From the NCBI GenBank assembly GCA_944326775.1, contig CALVFH010000004.1:1-51885 (forward strand): a DNA stretch of 51,885 nucleotides, in the 5' to 3' direction. Position 1 is the first letter of the stretch. Each line of letters opens with the position of its first letter. The DNA comes from an uncultured Parabacteroides sp. GTDB taxonomy: Bacteria; Bacteroidota; Bacteroidia; Bacteroidales; Tannerellaceae. The position numbers were made by a program, and so were the translations under genes. The notes beneath the pieces are model-generated. The model made no database searches. It had not been told where the DNA came from and was given only the letters and a program-made list of their open reading frames with translations. Positions 8,667-17,723 of the stretch are shown here, piece after piece.

Positions 8667-9680
8667 ATGCTTAGATTGATCACACATATAGAGCGTTTAC
8701 TGTTGGTGCAGGATTGTGTCCTTGTTCCGGGTTTAGGAGGTTTTGTATTACAAATAGTTAATGCAGCATATAATACGGAGGAAAATGTGTTCGTTCCGAT
8801 GCAGAAGGAGATTGTCTTCAATGCAACCTTGCAGCACAATGACGGTTTGCTCTGTGAGTCTTATATGCAAATGTATGGTCTGGAATACCGGGATGCCCAG
8901 CATATGATGGAGTGCGATATTGAAGAATTGAAATCAACCTTATATGCCAATGGCGAAATCTCATTGGGTTTTATTGGAGATTTCCGGGTAGGCGTGGAAA
9001 GTCAGATTGTTTTTATTCCCCGTCAATACGGTGCCCGTTCTTCCGTTTATTCCTATGGTTTGTCTTCTTTTAGTTTGCCGAAATTGGCTGCATTAGAGTC
9101 TTCCCTTCGTCCTACTCCTCTGTATAAAGAAGAACATTCGCATGAAGATGTGTTTTATATTCCTGTCCGTCGCAGTTTGATTCGGACGGTAGTCGCTTCG
9201 GTAGCGGCCATTCTGCTGTTCCTTTTAGTATCCAAGCCCATAGAAGAAGTTAATCCTGCCGCATATAAGGCAAGTTTTGTTCCCACGGAAATTGTTTATG
9301 CTTCTCCTGAACCCAAACCGGAAGCTCCTAAGAAAACCGCTACAGTGGAGAAAGCAGAGCCTTCGGGCATGGTTAAGAACAGCATGTCTGAAAGTCCGAA
9401 ACCTGTAGAGAAAGCCTCAACTAAGCCGGCAGTGGTACCGAAGTCCGGACAAAAGATGTACCATATTATCATTGCCAGTTTCCCCAATCAAGAGCAAGCC
9501 GATGAGTATCTGCAAGGTGTAGATAAGTCGGTATATGCCCATGCTGCCGTTATCGAAAGAAGCGGAAGATTCCGTGTCTATGCGGATCGTTTTGACAATC
9601 GGGCCGAAGCTGAATCGTATCTTGAGTCGGTGAGGGGAAACGAGCAGTATAAAGATGCCTGGTTGTTTATCAGCCGATAA
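8667..9680 (+). CDS. HU-like (CCDC81-type) domain protein with transmembrane helix and SPOR domain
   Basis: This 337-residue protein has an N-terminal HU/IHF-like region of the CCDC81 bacterial type (about 1-120; the DCVLVPGLGGFV motif at 16-27 is typical), one hydrophobic helix at about 173-189, a Pro/Lys/Glu-rich linker (195-260) and a C-terminal SPOR domain (264-337). SPOR domains bind denuded peptidoglycan at division septa. With this topology the HU-like part is cytoplasmic and SPOR periplasmic, so the protein could link the nucleoid or another partner to the septal wall. That role is an inference. The helicase gene follows after 5 bases and is probably co-transcribed. Confidence 0.85.
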   Translation: MLRLITHIERLLLVQDCVLVPGLGGFVLQIVNAAYNTEENVFVPMQKEIVFNATLQHNDGLLCESYMQMYGLEYRDAQHMMECDIEELKSTLYANGEISLGFIGDFRVGVESQIVFIPRQYGARSSVYSYGLSSFSLPKLAALESSLRPTPLYKEEHSHEDVFYIPVRRSLIRTVVASVAAILLFLLVSKPIEEVNPAAYKASFVPTEIVYASPEPKPEAPKKTATVEKAEPSGMVKNSMSESPKPVEKASTKPAVVPKSGQKMYHIIIASFPNQEQADEYLQGVDKSVYAHAAVIERSGRFRVYADRFDNRAEAESYLESVRGNEQYKDAWLFISR

Positions 9681-9685
9681 CCGTC

Positions 9686-11692
9686 ATGTCCTCAGATGTT
9701 GTCTTAGATATCGATAATAAGGAGTTTCAGGATGCCTTGCAACTGATTACCCGCACGCGGCAGTCGGTTTTTCTCACCGGGAAAGCGGGTACCGGGAAAT
9801 CCACGTTTCTGAAATACGTTTGCGCCCACACCAGGAAAAAGCATGTGGTGCTGGCTCCTACGGGTATTGCTGCCATCAACGCCGGAGGCATGACCCTTCA
9901 TTCTTTCTTCAAACTCCCGTTCCGCCCCATGTTGCCCGACGATCCGGACTTGAAAGTAGAGAAGGGGCGTATCTTCGATTTCTTCAAATACAATAAGGAA
10001 AAGCGCAAGCTGCTGGCCGAAGTCGAGCTGGTGATTATCGACGAGATTTCCATGGTCCGCGCCGACATCATAGACTGTATCGACCACATCCTGCGGGTCT
10101 TCTCAAACAATCGCCGCCTGCCCTTTGGCGGAAAACAGTTGCTCTTCGTGGGCGATGTCTTCCAGCTGGAGCCCGTCGTCCCGTCCGACCAGAAGGAAAT
10201 CCTGAGCCGTTTTTACTCCAGTCCCTTTTTTTTCTCGGCCCATGTCTTCCAGGAAATCAATCTGGTGCCTATCGAATTGCAGAAAGTCTATCGGCAGAAA
10301 GACCAGACGTTTATCTCTATCCTGGACAAGATTCGGAACAACACTGCCCGGCAACACGACCTCGATATCCTCAATTCCCGCTGTTTCCCGCACTTCGAAC
10401 CGCGAAACGAAGATATGTACATCACGCTGGCGACACGCCGCGACCAGGTGGACTTCATCAACGAGCGGAAGTTGGCCGAACTCCCGGGGAAAGAATTCAT
10501 CTCTTATGGCCGCATCGAGGGGGATTTCCCGGAATCGTCGTTGCCCACACAACTGAAGCTCTCCGTCAAGGAACAGGCTCAGGTCATCTTTATCGAAAAC
10601 GACCGGGAGAAGCGGTGGGTCAACGGCACCATCGGCATCATTTCCGGCATCGATGAAGAGGGTCATGTCTTCGTCCTGCTCGAAAACGGTAAGGAGCATC
10701 TGGTGGAGCCGACGATTTGGAATAATTATAAGTATAAATACAACGAAGAGAAGAAGTGCATCGAGGAAGAAGTGGTCGGTTCTTTCCAGCAACTGCCTCT
10801 CCGCCTGGCCTGGGCGATTACGGTCCATAAGAGCCAGGGCCTGACGTTCAGCCGGGTGGTGGTGGATTTCTCCGGGGGCGTCTTTGCCGGGGGGCAGACC
10901 TACGTGGCGCTGAGCCGTTGCACGTCGCTCGAAGGCTTGGTCCTGAAGCACCGCGTCTCTCCGTCGGATATTTTCATCCGCAAGGAAATCCTGAATTTCA
11001 GCCGGCAATATAACGACCCCAAACTGATTGAGCAATCCTTGTCGGACAGCGAGGCGGAACTCAGCTATGCCCAGGCCGCCCGTAGTTTCGACCGCGGGCG
11101 TTATCCGGAGGCGGTCGAGGCCTTCTGCAAGGCGGTGGGGAAGCGAAACGAACTGGGTAACCCGATGGTCCAGCGTCTGCTTCGCCTGAAACTTCAGCGC
11201 ATCAACCGTTTGCAGGCGCAGGTCAAGGCCTTGCAGGAGGAGCTGCATACGATGCGGGAAACGCAGAAAACGTATGCCCACGAATATTATCTGATGGGAA
11301 ATGAGTGTGTTACCCAGGCAAAAGACCCGCACGCCGCCTTGCGTTGTTTCGATAAGGCGCTCGCGCTGAATCCCGATTATCTGGAGGCTTGGGTGCGCAA
11401 AGGGGTGACGCTCCTCGACTTGCGCGAAGATTACGAGGCGCAGGTGTGCTTCAACAAGGCCGTTGCCCTGAACCCTCAGTCCTTCAAGGCCCGTTACAAC
11501 CGCGCCAAATGTCTTTTGCACCTGAAATATTATGAAGAAGCCCTCTCTGATTTCCTGCTGGCCTCTAAACTGAAGCCTGAACATGCCGCAACCCATGATT
11601 ACCTTTCGGAAACCTATCGTGCTTTGGGCGATGAGGAAAAAGCTGAGGAACACGAACTTATAGCCGAACGCCTGCGCCGCAGGAAGAAATAA
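9686..11692 (+). CDS. Pif1-like superfamily 1 helicase with C-terminal TPR repeats
   Basis: This is a 668-residue protein. The helicase part (about 10-445) has Walker A GKAGTGKS (32-39), Walker B VIIDEISMV, the GDVFQLEPV motif, the QKVYRQ motif and the C-terminal VHKSQGLTF and TYVALSRC motifs of the Pif1/RecD2 group. Residues about 460-668 form a helical region with three or more tetratricopeptide repeats (ALRCFDKALALNPDYLEAW and similar) and end in a basic tail. The enzyme should be a 5'-3' DNA helicase, with the TPRs probably mediating a protein contact. It follows the HU/SPOR gene. A second Pif1-like helicase at 46406-48559 has a different C-terminus. Confidence 0.9.
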   Translation: MSSDVVLDIDNKEFQDALQLITRTRQSVFLTGKAGTGKSTFLKYVCAHTRKKHVVLAPTGIAAINAGGMTLHSFFKLPFRPMLPDDPDLKVEKGRIFDFFKYNKEKRKLLAEVELVIIDEISMVRADIIDCIDHILRVFSNNRRLPFGGKQLLFVGDVFQLEPVVPSDQKEILSRFYSSPFFFSAHVFQEINLVPIELQKVYRQKDQTFISILDKIRNNTARQHDLDILNSRCFPHFEPRNEDMYITLATRRDQVDFINERKLAELPGKEFISYGRIEGDFPESSLPTQLKLSVKEQAQVIFIENDREKRWVNGTIGIISGIDEEGHVFVLLENGKEHLVEPTIWNNYKYKYNEEKKCIEEEVVGSFQQLPLRLAWAITVHKSQGLTFSRVVVDFSGGVFAGGQTYVALSRCTSLEGLVLKHRVSPSDIFIRKEILNFSRQYNDPKLIEQSLSDSEAELSYAQAARSFDRGRYPEAVEAFCKAVGKRNELGNPMVQRLLRLKLQRINRLQAQVKALQEELHTMRETQKTYAHEYYLMGNECVTQAKDPHAALRCFDKALALNPDYLEAWVRKGVTLLDLREDYEAQVCFNKAVALNPQSFKARYNRAKCLLHLKYYEEALSDFLLASKLKPEHAATHDYLSETYRALGDEEKAEEHELIAERLRRRKK

Positions 11693-11720
11693 CCCACCTT
11701 ACGGTTTTCGTGGCTCTTTG

Positions 11721-11943
11721 CCCCACGAGCGTTACGGTTACTGCCCCACGAGTGTGGTGGTCGTTGCCCCACGAGTGTGTGGCTGTGTGCCCCACGAGTG
11801 TGGTGGTCGTTGCCCCACGAGTGTGTGGCTGTGTGCCCCACGAGCGTGTGGCGATGTCCCCCACGAGCGAGTGGCAGTGTGCCACACGACCGAGTGGCGG
11901 TGTGCCACGCGAGCGAGTGGCAGTGTCCCACGAAACCCAATCG
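11721..11943. repeat. Tandem array B: ten 23-bp units
   Basis: Units of the form GCCCCACGAGTGTGTGGCTGTGT start every 23 bases at 11721, 11744, 11767, 11790, 11813, 11836, 11859, 11882, 11905 and about 11928. Units 2-3 and 4-5 are identical pairs, showing a 46-bp duplication. Most units contain CCAC and GTGG in inverted orientation and can form a small stem. The array is G/C-rich and fills the space between the convergent helicase and gdhA genes. Open frames through it read in several frames because 23 is not a multiple of three; they are not genes. Confidence 0.95.
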
Positions 11944-11945
11944 GT

Positions 11946-12009
11946 AGGGCAAATAAAAAGGATAGCACGTGAAAATGAAGGAAATCAATCATTTACACAT
12001 GCTATCCTT
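11946..12009 (-). terminator. Intrinsic terminator of gdhA
   Basis: Inverted repeat AAGGATAGCACGTG (11957-11970) and CACATGCTATCCTT (11996-12009), 13 of 14 positions paired with one wobble, loop of 25 bases. On the minus strand the stem is followed by TTTTTATTTG, fitting a terminator about 30 bases after the gdhA stop codon. Confidence 0.75.
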
Positions 12010-12037
12010 GTAGCGATATTCAGAAACGGGATCCTGA

Positions 12038-13372
12038 TCAGATAATGCCTTGGGCCATCATCGCTTTAGCCACTTTCATGAAGCCGGCGATGTTGGCACC
12101 TTTCACGTAGTTGACGTAATCGCCTTCCTTGCCGTGAGCTACGCACTGGGCATGGATTGCACTCATAATCTGGTGCAGTTTGGCATCCACCTCGGCAGCT
12201 GTCCAGGAGATATGCATGGCGTTCTGCGTCATTTCCAGGCCGGAAGTCGCTACGCCGCCGGCGTTGACTGCCTTGCCCGGGGCGAAGAGCATCTTGTGCT
12301 CGATGAAGAGATCGACCGCTTCGGCCGTGCATCCCATGTTGGAAACTTCGGCCACGCAAGCCGTATGGTTTTCGATGAGTTGGCGGGCGTCGTTGGCATC
12401 CAGTTCGTTTTGGGTCGCGCAGGGCAGGGCGATATCCACTTTCTGCTCCCACGGTTTTCTGCCGGCGTAGAAGACGGCGTTCGGGTATCTTTCAACATAC
12501 GGTTCAACGATGTCGTTGCCCGAAGCACGCAGTTCCAGCATATAGTCGATTTTCTCGCCCGAAATGCCGTCGGCATCATAAACATAGCCGTCCGGGCCGG
12601 AGATGGTGACTACCTTGGCGCCCAGTTCGGTCGCTTTCAGGGCAGCGCCCCAGGCCACGTTGCCGAAGCCGGAGATGGCAACCGTTTTGCCTTTGATGTC
12701 GATACCGTGTTCTTCCAGCATCTGGTGAACGAAATACAGTGCGCCGAAGCCGGTAGCTTCCGGACGCAGGATGGAGCCTCCGAATTCCAGCCCTTTGCCG
12801 GTGAAAGTACCGGTATTTTCGCGGGCCAGCTTCTTGTACATGCCATACATATAGCCTACTTCGCGGCCGCCCACGCCGATGTCGCCGGCCGGGACGTCGG
12901 TGTCAGGACCGATGTTGCGCCAGAGTTCCAGCATGAAGGCTTGGCAGAAACGCATGATTTCGGCGTTGCTCTTGCCGCGCGGGGCAAAGTCGGAACCGCC
13001 CTTGGCACCGCCCATCGGCAGGGTGGTCAATGCGTTTTTGAAAGTCTGTTCGAAACCTAAGAATTTCAGGATGGATAAGTTTACGGACGGGTGGAAACGG
13101 ACACCGCCTTTGTACGGGCCGATGGCGTTGTTGAACTGGACGCGGTAGCCCAGGTTGACTTGGATTTCGCCTTTGTCGTCAACCCAGGGAACGCGGAAAG
13201 TAAAGATGCGTTCGGGTTCGACAAGGCGCTCGATTATCTTTGCTTTTTCAAATTCCGGATGTTGGTTGTAAACATCTTCGATAGAAAGGAGAACTTCCTT
13301 AACGGCTTGCAAGTACTCCTTTTCTCCGGGGTGCTTGGCCTCGAGTGCTGATAAAATAGCTTCAGTTTTCAT
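12038..13372 (-). CDS. gdhA: Glutamate dehydrogenase, predicted NAD-dependent
   Basis: This is a 444-residue hexameric-type glutamate dehydrogenase. The substrate site motif PMGGAKGGSDF has the catalytic Lys124, and DVPAGDIGVGGREVGYMYG follows. The Rossmann fold starts at ISGFGNVA (234-240). Phe236 and Pro260 (SGPDGYVYD) correspond to Phe238 and Pro262 of the NAD-dependent Clostridium symbiosum enzyme, so NAD use and a glutamate-catabolic role are inferred. The start is the ATG at 13372, 36 bases after the predicted -7 box. A 13-residue upstream extension is rejected because it would begin almost at the transcription start. A colinear paralogue lies at 30786-32120. Confidence 0.95.
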   Translation of the reverse strand: MKTEAILSALEAKHPGEKEYLQAVKEVLLSIEDVYNQHPEFEKAKIIERLVEPERIFTFRVPWVDDKGEIQVNLGYRVQFNNAIGPYKGGVRFHPSVNLSILKFLGFEQTFKNALTTLPMGGAKGGSDFAPRGKSNAEIMRFCQAFMLELWRNIGPDTDVPAGDIGVGGREVGYMYGMYKKLARENTGTFTGKGLEFGGSILRPEATGFGALYFVHQMLEEHGIDIKGKTVAISGFGNVAWGAALKATELGAKVVTISGPDGYVYDADGISGEKIDYMLELRASGNDIVEPYVERYPNAVFYAGRKPWEQKVDIALPCATQNELDANDARQLIENHTACVAEVSNMGCTAEAVDLFIEHKMLFAPGKAVNAGGVATSGLEMTQNAMHISWTAAEVDAKLHQIMSAIHAQCVAHGKEGDYVNYVKGANIAGFMKVAKAMMAQGII

Positions 13373-13408
13373 GTATAAAATATCATTTAAAGGGTAACAT
13401 TTTGTATG

Positions 13409-13416
13409 CAAATATA
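13409..13416 (-). promoter_or_regulatory. Promoter -7 box for gdhA (12038-13372)
   Basis: The minus strand reads TATATTTG, matching TAnnTTTG, 36 bases upstream of the ATG. The -33 region is poor (a TTG at short spacing only). Confidence 0.6.
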
Positions 13417-13508
13417 GGGCTTTGCTCCGAACAACGGATAGGTTTTGCTGACTTTTTGCAACGTGAAACTATGTTTTGCAACATAATGTTCAATAGGGAG
13501 GGAAACAA

Positions 13509-13540
13509 GACAGCCCGGAGCGTTCAGGGGCCGGGCTGTC
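13509..13540 (-). terminator. Hairpin after gcvP
   Basis: Perfect 10-bp G/C-rich inverted repeat GACAGCCCGG (13509-13518) and CCGGGCTGTC (13531-13540) with a 12-base loop, 17 bases after the gcvP stop. On the minus strand it is followed by TTGTTTCCC, a weak U-tract. Confidence 0.65.
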
Positions 13541-13556
13541 CTGGATAGGGCTGTAG

Positions 13557-16400
13557 TTATTGAATCGTGGCAATCAGGTTGCGGTCGCCGTAAGCGTTAT
13601 CGACACGCGCTACGTTGACCCAGAACTTGCCGTCGTGCAGCCATTCCAGCGGGAATGCTGCCTTGCTGCGGGAATAGGGATGAGTCCAGTCGTCGCCGCA
13701 GACTTCATATTCCGGATGCGGTGCGTTTTTCAGCACGTTGTCGGTCGGATCGGCTTCGCCCTTTTCCACTTCCTGGATTTCGTTCCAAATGCACTCCATG
13801 GTTTCCACGAAGCGGTCGAGTTCGGCCTTGCTTTCGCTCTCGGTCGGTTCTACCATGAGGGTTCCGTGAACCGGGAAGGAGAGGGTAGGAGCATGGAAGC
13901 CGAAATCCATCAGACGTTTGGCAATGTCGTTTTCATCGATGCCCGAGCGTTCCTTAACCTTTCTGCATTCCAGGATGAGCTCGTGGCCGACGTGTCCTCT
14001 GGCTCCTGTATAGACGATGCCATAGGTGTCTTTTAAGCGGGCAGCCAGATAGTTGGCATTGAGGATGGCGATTTTTGTTACGGTCTCCAATCCTGCGGTT
14101 CCCAGCATGCGGATGTAAGCGTAAGTGATGGGCAGGATACCGGCGCTGCCGAAGGGGGCTGCGGAGACGGTGTTCAGGTTGCTTCCGCTGGTCTCGGGAT
14201 GTTGCGGCAAGAACGGAAGCAGGTGCCGGGCCACGCAAATCGGACCTACGCCCGGTCCGCCACCTCCGTGAGGAGAGGCAAAGGTCTTGTGCAGATTCAG
14301 GTGGCAAAGGTCGGCGCCGATGGTTCCCGGATTGGTCAGGCCAACTTGGGCGTTCATATTGGCTCCATCCATATATAATTGTCCGCCGCAGGCATGAACG
14401 ATTTCACACATCTCCTTGATGTCTTCCTCGAAGATCCCGTGGGTCGAAGGATAGGTAATCATGCTGGCTGCCAGATTGTCTTTGTTGGCTTCTGCTTTGG
14501 CGCGGAAGTCTTCCAGGTCGATGTTCCCGCCGTCGTCGCATTTTACGGTAACTGTCGTGAAACCGCACTGGATGGCGCTGGCCGGATTGGTTCCGTGTGC
14601 GGATGCCGGCAAGAGGACAATGTTGCGATGTCCTTGGCCGATGCTTTCCAGGTAGGCACGGATGATGCGCAGACCAGTGTATTCTCCGGCTGCCCCGGAA
14701 TTGGGCTGGAGGGTGCACCCGGCAAATCCGGTGATTTCGCATAGATAGGAAGAAAGGTTCTCAATCAGTTCTGTATAACCTTCCACCTGGTCTTGCGGAG
14801 CATACGGGTGGATATTCTGGAACTTGGAAAGGCTTAACGGCAGCATCGAGGATGCCGGGTTGAGTTTCATGGTGCAGGAACCTAACGGAATCATGGATTG
14901 GGCTAATGAGACATCTCGGCGTCCGAGGCGGGTGATGTAACGCATCAGTTCCGTTTCCGTATGATATTTCTTGAAAGTATCGGCTTGCAGGAAGTTGGAG
15001 GTGCGCATCAGTTTCTTATCGAAATAGAGGGTTTGTCCGGAGAGCTCCTCACTTAGCGTATAATTACTTCCTATTGCCGTTGCGAAAATATGAAGCAAAA
15101 TGCCTAAGTCGGTATCTTGCGTCGTTTCGTCGAAGCTTACACCTACTAAACCGTCCTCAAAATAGCGCAGGTTTACACGGTACTCGAGAGCTGTTTCGTG
15201 TAATTGCCCGATGGATGCCGACTCCGGAAGTTCAATCTTCAACGTATCGAAGTAATCCTTGTTCAACTGCTTGTAGCCCATCTTTTCAATTTCATGGGCG
15301 AAGAAACCGGCATAATTATGGATGCGTCCGGCAATGTCTCGCAAACCTTCAGCACCATGGTAAACGGCATAGAACCCAGCCATGGTAGCTAATAGCGCTT
15401 GGGCCGTACAGATATTTGAGGTTGCCTTTTCCCGTTTGATGTGCTGTTCGCGGGTTTGCAGGGCAAGACGGTAAGCCTTGTGTCCGTAGGCATCTTTTGA
15501 AATGCCGATGATGCGTCCCGGAATCTGGCGTTTGTACTCATCTCTTGTAGCGAAATAAGCGGCAGAGGGCCCTCCATAAAACATCGGAATACCGAAGCGT
15601 TGGCTGGTGCCAAACACCACATCTGCACCCCATTCTCCCGGAGGAGTCAGTAAGATGAGACTCATCAGGTCGGCGGCTACAGCTATCTTGGCTCCTTTCT
15701 CATGGCAACGGTTTACGAAGTCGGCATAATCTTCAATGGAACCGTCGGAATTCGGATACTGGATAATTGCTGCAAAGATCTTGTCGCCTAATTCCGCAGT
15801 CTTGTAATCCCCATATTGGAGTTTTATGCCTTGCGGAATAGCACGGGTATGGATCACAGCCTTCGTTGATTCAAATACTTTCTCATCGATGAAAAGCGTA
15901 TCTGCCCCTGCTTTGATTTGAGCACGGCTTCGAGCGTTGAAGAGCATCGTAGCCGCTTCTGCAGCAGCAGCAGCTTCATCCAACAAAGAACAGTTAGCCA
16001 ATGGCATAGCTGTCAGGTCACAAATCATTGTCTGGAAATTCAGCAACGCTTCCAAACGTCCTTGGGAAACTTCAGCCTGGTAGGGCGTATAGGAGGTGTA
16101 CCATATTGGATTTTCAAAAACATTCCTCATGATGGGAGCCGGACAAACGGTATCGTACCAGCCCATGCCAATATAGGAAGTATATACTTCGTTCTTGGAG
16201 GCCAGTTCTTCAATGTGTTCAGCAAATTCCCGTTCAGTCATGGGCTCTGGAAGATTCAGAGGTTGTTTGAGACGGATATTTTGAGGAATTGTTTCATCAA
16301 TCAGCTGATCGAGACTTTTAATTCCTATTGCTTCCAACATGGGAGCTATTTCTTGTGGGTTGACACCAACGTGTCGGTAAACATATTTGTTTGTGTCCAT
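13557..16400 (-). CDS. gcvP: Glycine dehydrogenase (decarboxylating), P-protein of glycine cleavage system
   Basis: This 947-residue single-chain P-protein is the full length expected of the fused (alpha plus beta) form. The PLP lysine lies in HLNLHKTFASPHGGGGPG in the C-terminal half, and the N-terminus YRHVGVNPQEIAPML is typical. It decarboxylates glycine and passes the aminomethyl group to the lipoyl H-protein. No gcvT or gcvH is present in the window, so the other components are encoded elsewhere. It lies 13 bases after the MBL hydrolase gene; there is no room for a glycine riboswitch directly upstream. Confidence 0.97.
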   Translation of the reverse strand: MDTNKYVYRHVGVNPQEIAPMLEAIGIKSLDQLIDETIPQNIRLKQPLNLPEPMTEREFAEHIEELASKNEVYTSYIGMGWYDTVCPAPIMRNVFENPIWYTSYTPYQAEVSQGRLEALLNFQTMICDLTAMPLANCSLLDEAAAAAEAATMLFNARSRAQIKAGADTLFIDEKVFESTKAVIHTRAIPQGIKLQYGDYKTAELGDKIFAAIIQYPNSDGSIEDYADFVNRCHEKGAKIAVAADLMSLILLTPPGEWGADVVFGTSQRFGIPMFYGGPSAAYFATRDEYKRQIPGRIIGISKDAYGHKAYRLALQTREQHIKREKATSNICTAQALLATMAGFYAVYHGAEGLRDIAGRIHNYAGFFAHEIEKMGYKQLNKDYFDTLKIELPESASIGQLHETALEYRVNLRYFEDGLVGVSFDETTQDTDLGILLHIFATAIGSNYTLSEELSGQTLYFDKKLMRTSNFLQADTFKKYHTETELMRYITRLGRRDVSLAQSMIPLGSCTMKLNPASSMLPLSLSKFQNIHPYAPQDQVEGYTELIENLSSYLCEITGFAGCTLQPNSGAAGEYTGLRIIRAYLESIGQGHRNIVLLPASAHGTNPASAIQCGFTTVTVKCDDGGNIDLEDFRAKAEANKDNLAASMITYPSTHGIFEEDIKEMCEIVHACGGQLYMDGANMNAQVGLTNPGTIGADLCHLNLHKTFASPHGGGGPGVGPICVARHLLPFLPQHPETSGSNLNTVSAAPFGSAGILPITYAYIRMLGTAGLETVTKIAILNANYLAARLKDTYGIVYTGARGHVGHELILECRKVKERSGIDENDIAKRLMDFGFHAPTLSFPVHGTLMVEPTESESKAELDRFVETMECIWNEIQEVEKGEADPTDNVLKNAPHPEYEVCGDDWTHPYSRSKAAFPLEWLHDGKFWVNVARVDNAYGDRNLIATIQ

Positions 16401-16413
16401 GATAAAAAGGATA

Positions 16414-17049
16414 TTAAATGTAAGGATTTATTCTTTTCTCATTTTCAATGGTTGTCGTCGGACCATGTCCGGGATAAACCACTGTTTTGGAAGGTAAGGT
16501 CATAAGCTTTTGGCGGATAGAATTTACTAAAGCTTCATGATTCCCTCCCCAAAGGTCAGTACGTCCAATGCTTCCCCTAAAAAGAGAATCTCCCACAATA
16601 ATAAAACCCGTAGTGGGAGCATAGAACGATAATCCGCCAGGTGTATGTCCAGGTGTTGCTATTACTTGGAGTTCAGAATGTCCGAATTGAATGCGGTCAC
16701 CTTCTTTCAGATAACTTTTCAATGGGACATTATTAAATACAATCGGGAGTCCGAAAGCCTTACTTTGTTCCTCTGCAGAAGGTAGAATCTCATCGGCCTG
16801 GTTAGCCTCCGGAGCGATGCCATAAGCTTTTTTGACAAAGGCATTGCCGGCTATATGGTCCAGATGAAGATGTGTACAGAGATTCCGTTTTAGGATAAGC
16901 TTGTTTTCCTGAATATAGTCGGAGATTCCCTGGAATTCCTTTTCGTGCATACAACCACAATCAATCAGAACAGCTTCTTTCGTCTCGTCGTAGAGAAGGT
17001 AAGTGTTTTCTGAGAAATAATTGACTTCAAAAGATTTGACAGTAATCAT
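16414..17049 (-). CDS. MBL-fold metallohydrolase (glyoxalase II-like)
   Basis: This 211-residue cytoplasmic protein has the metallo-beta-lactamase metal motif THLHLDH (59-65, HxHxDH), plus His135 (TPGHTPGG), Asp154 (GDSLF) and His195 (YPGHGP). These are the full set of seven-coordinate ligands of the dinuclear site. It resembles small hydroxyacylglutathione-hydrolase-like enzymes; the natural thioester or ester substrate is not known, and Bacteroidales often lack glutathione. Its ATG overlaps the rsmG stop by 4 bases and gcvP follows after 13 bases. Confidence 0.88.
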   Translation of the reverse strand: MITVKSFEVNYFSENTYLLYDETKEAVLIDCGCMHEKEFQGISDYIQENKLILKRNLCTHLHLDHIAGNAFVKKAYGIAPEANQADEILPSAEEQSKAFGLPIVFNNVPLKSYLKEGDRIQFGHSELQVIATPGHTPGGLSFYAPTTGFIIVGDSLFRGSIGRTDLWGGNHEALVNSIRQKLMTLPSKTVVYPGHGPTTTIENEKRINPYI

Positions 17050-17708
17050 AAAGATACGTAAACTACTTTTTTAGTTTCAAAATAAGATTCCTTGAAATAG
17101 TCAGACAGATTTATGGTCATGGCCCGTTTACGGAAGGGAAGAATTTCATGTTCCAGTTCTCCTCCTTTCAGGCAAATCAATCCGTTGGGTAAGGCATTGT
17201 GTTGTTCTTTCTTGATGTTTTTTTGAACAATCTTCACGAGATCAGCTAAAGGCATAACAGCCCGGCTCACGATAAAGTCGAAAAGTCCTTTTTCTTCTTC
17301 TCCGCGGCAATGGCTGAAAGATACATTCTTCAGGCCAATAGCTTCTGCTACAGCTTGCCCGACTTTGATTTTTTTACCGATACTGTCTATCAGATGAAAA
17401 TGAACATTGGGAAAGAAAATGGCTAAGGGAATACCCGGGAATCCACCTCCTGTCCCGAAATCCATCACGTCTGATCCATCCTGAAAGTGCAGCATTTTTA
17501 TGATACCGAGCGAATGCAATACATGATGCAGGTATAAGTTGTCAATGTCTTTTCTGGAAATAACATTGATTTTTGCATTCCAATCGGCGTATAGATTATA
17601 CAATGCCGTATATTGTTCTATTTGCTCAGTTGAGAATTGTGGGAAATAGCCTTTCAAGATATCCAACTGTTCTGCTACTGAAGGTATATTTTTTTCTGTC
17701 AGTTCCAT
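17046..17708 (-). CDS. rsmG: 16S rRNA (guanine(527)-N7)-methyltransferase
   Basis: This 220-residue SAM-dependent methyltransferase has the family motif NVISRKDIDNLYLHHVLHSL (48-67) and the SAM-binding glycine loop DFGTGGGFPGIPLAI (83-97). It methylates G527 in the 530 loop of 16S rRNA; loss of RsmG is known to give low-level streptomycin resistance in other bacteria. It begins 15 bases after the DUF3298 lipoprotein gene and overlaps the MBL gene by 4 bases, so all three plus gcvP are probably one operon. Confidence 0.95.
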   Translation of the reverse strand: MELTEKNIPSVAEQLDILKGYFPQFSTEQIEQYTALYNLYADWNAKINVISRKDIDNLYLHHVLHSLGIIKMLHFQDGSDVMDFGTGGGFPGIPLAIFFPNVHFHLIDSIGKKIKVGQAVAEAIGLKNVSFSHCRGEEEKGLFDFIVSRAVMPLADLVKIVQKNIKKEQHNALPNGLICLKGGELEHEILPFRKRAMTINLSDYFKESYFETKKVVYVSL

Positions 17709-17723
17709 AAAATGAAAAATTTC

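Noticed and set aside
10103..11653. 516-residue minus-strand open frame opposite the TPR-tailed helicase
   Set aside because: It lies wholly antisense to a well-supported helicase gene and has no recognisable motif; it results from the G/C-rich codon use of the real gene.
11614..12045. Several overlapping frames with repeats such as HTATRSWG and CPTSVVV in array B
   Set aside because: They are translations of 23-bp tandem units, which read in several frames; no start context or family supports coding.
12050..13060. 336-residue plus-strand frame opposite gdhA
   Set aside because: Antisense shadow of a strongly conserved enzyme; composition is His- and Phe-rich without a family match.
16401..16413. 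Glycine riboswitch before gcvP
   Set aside because: Only 13 bases separate gcvP from the upstream gene; no structured leader is possible.
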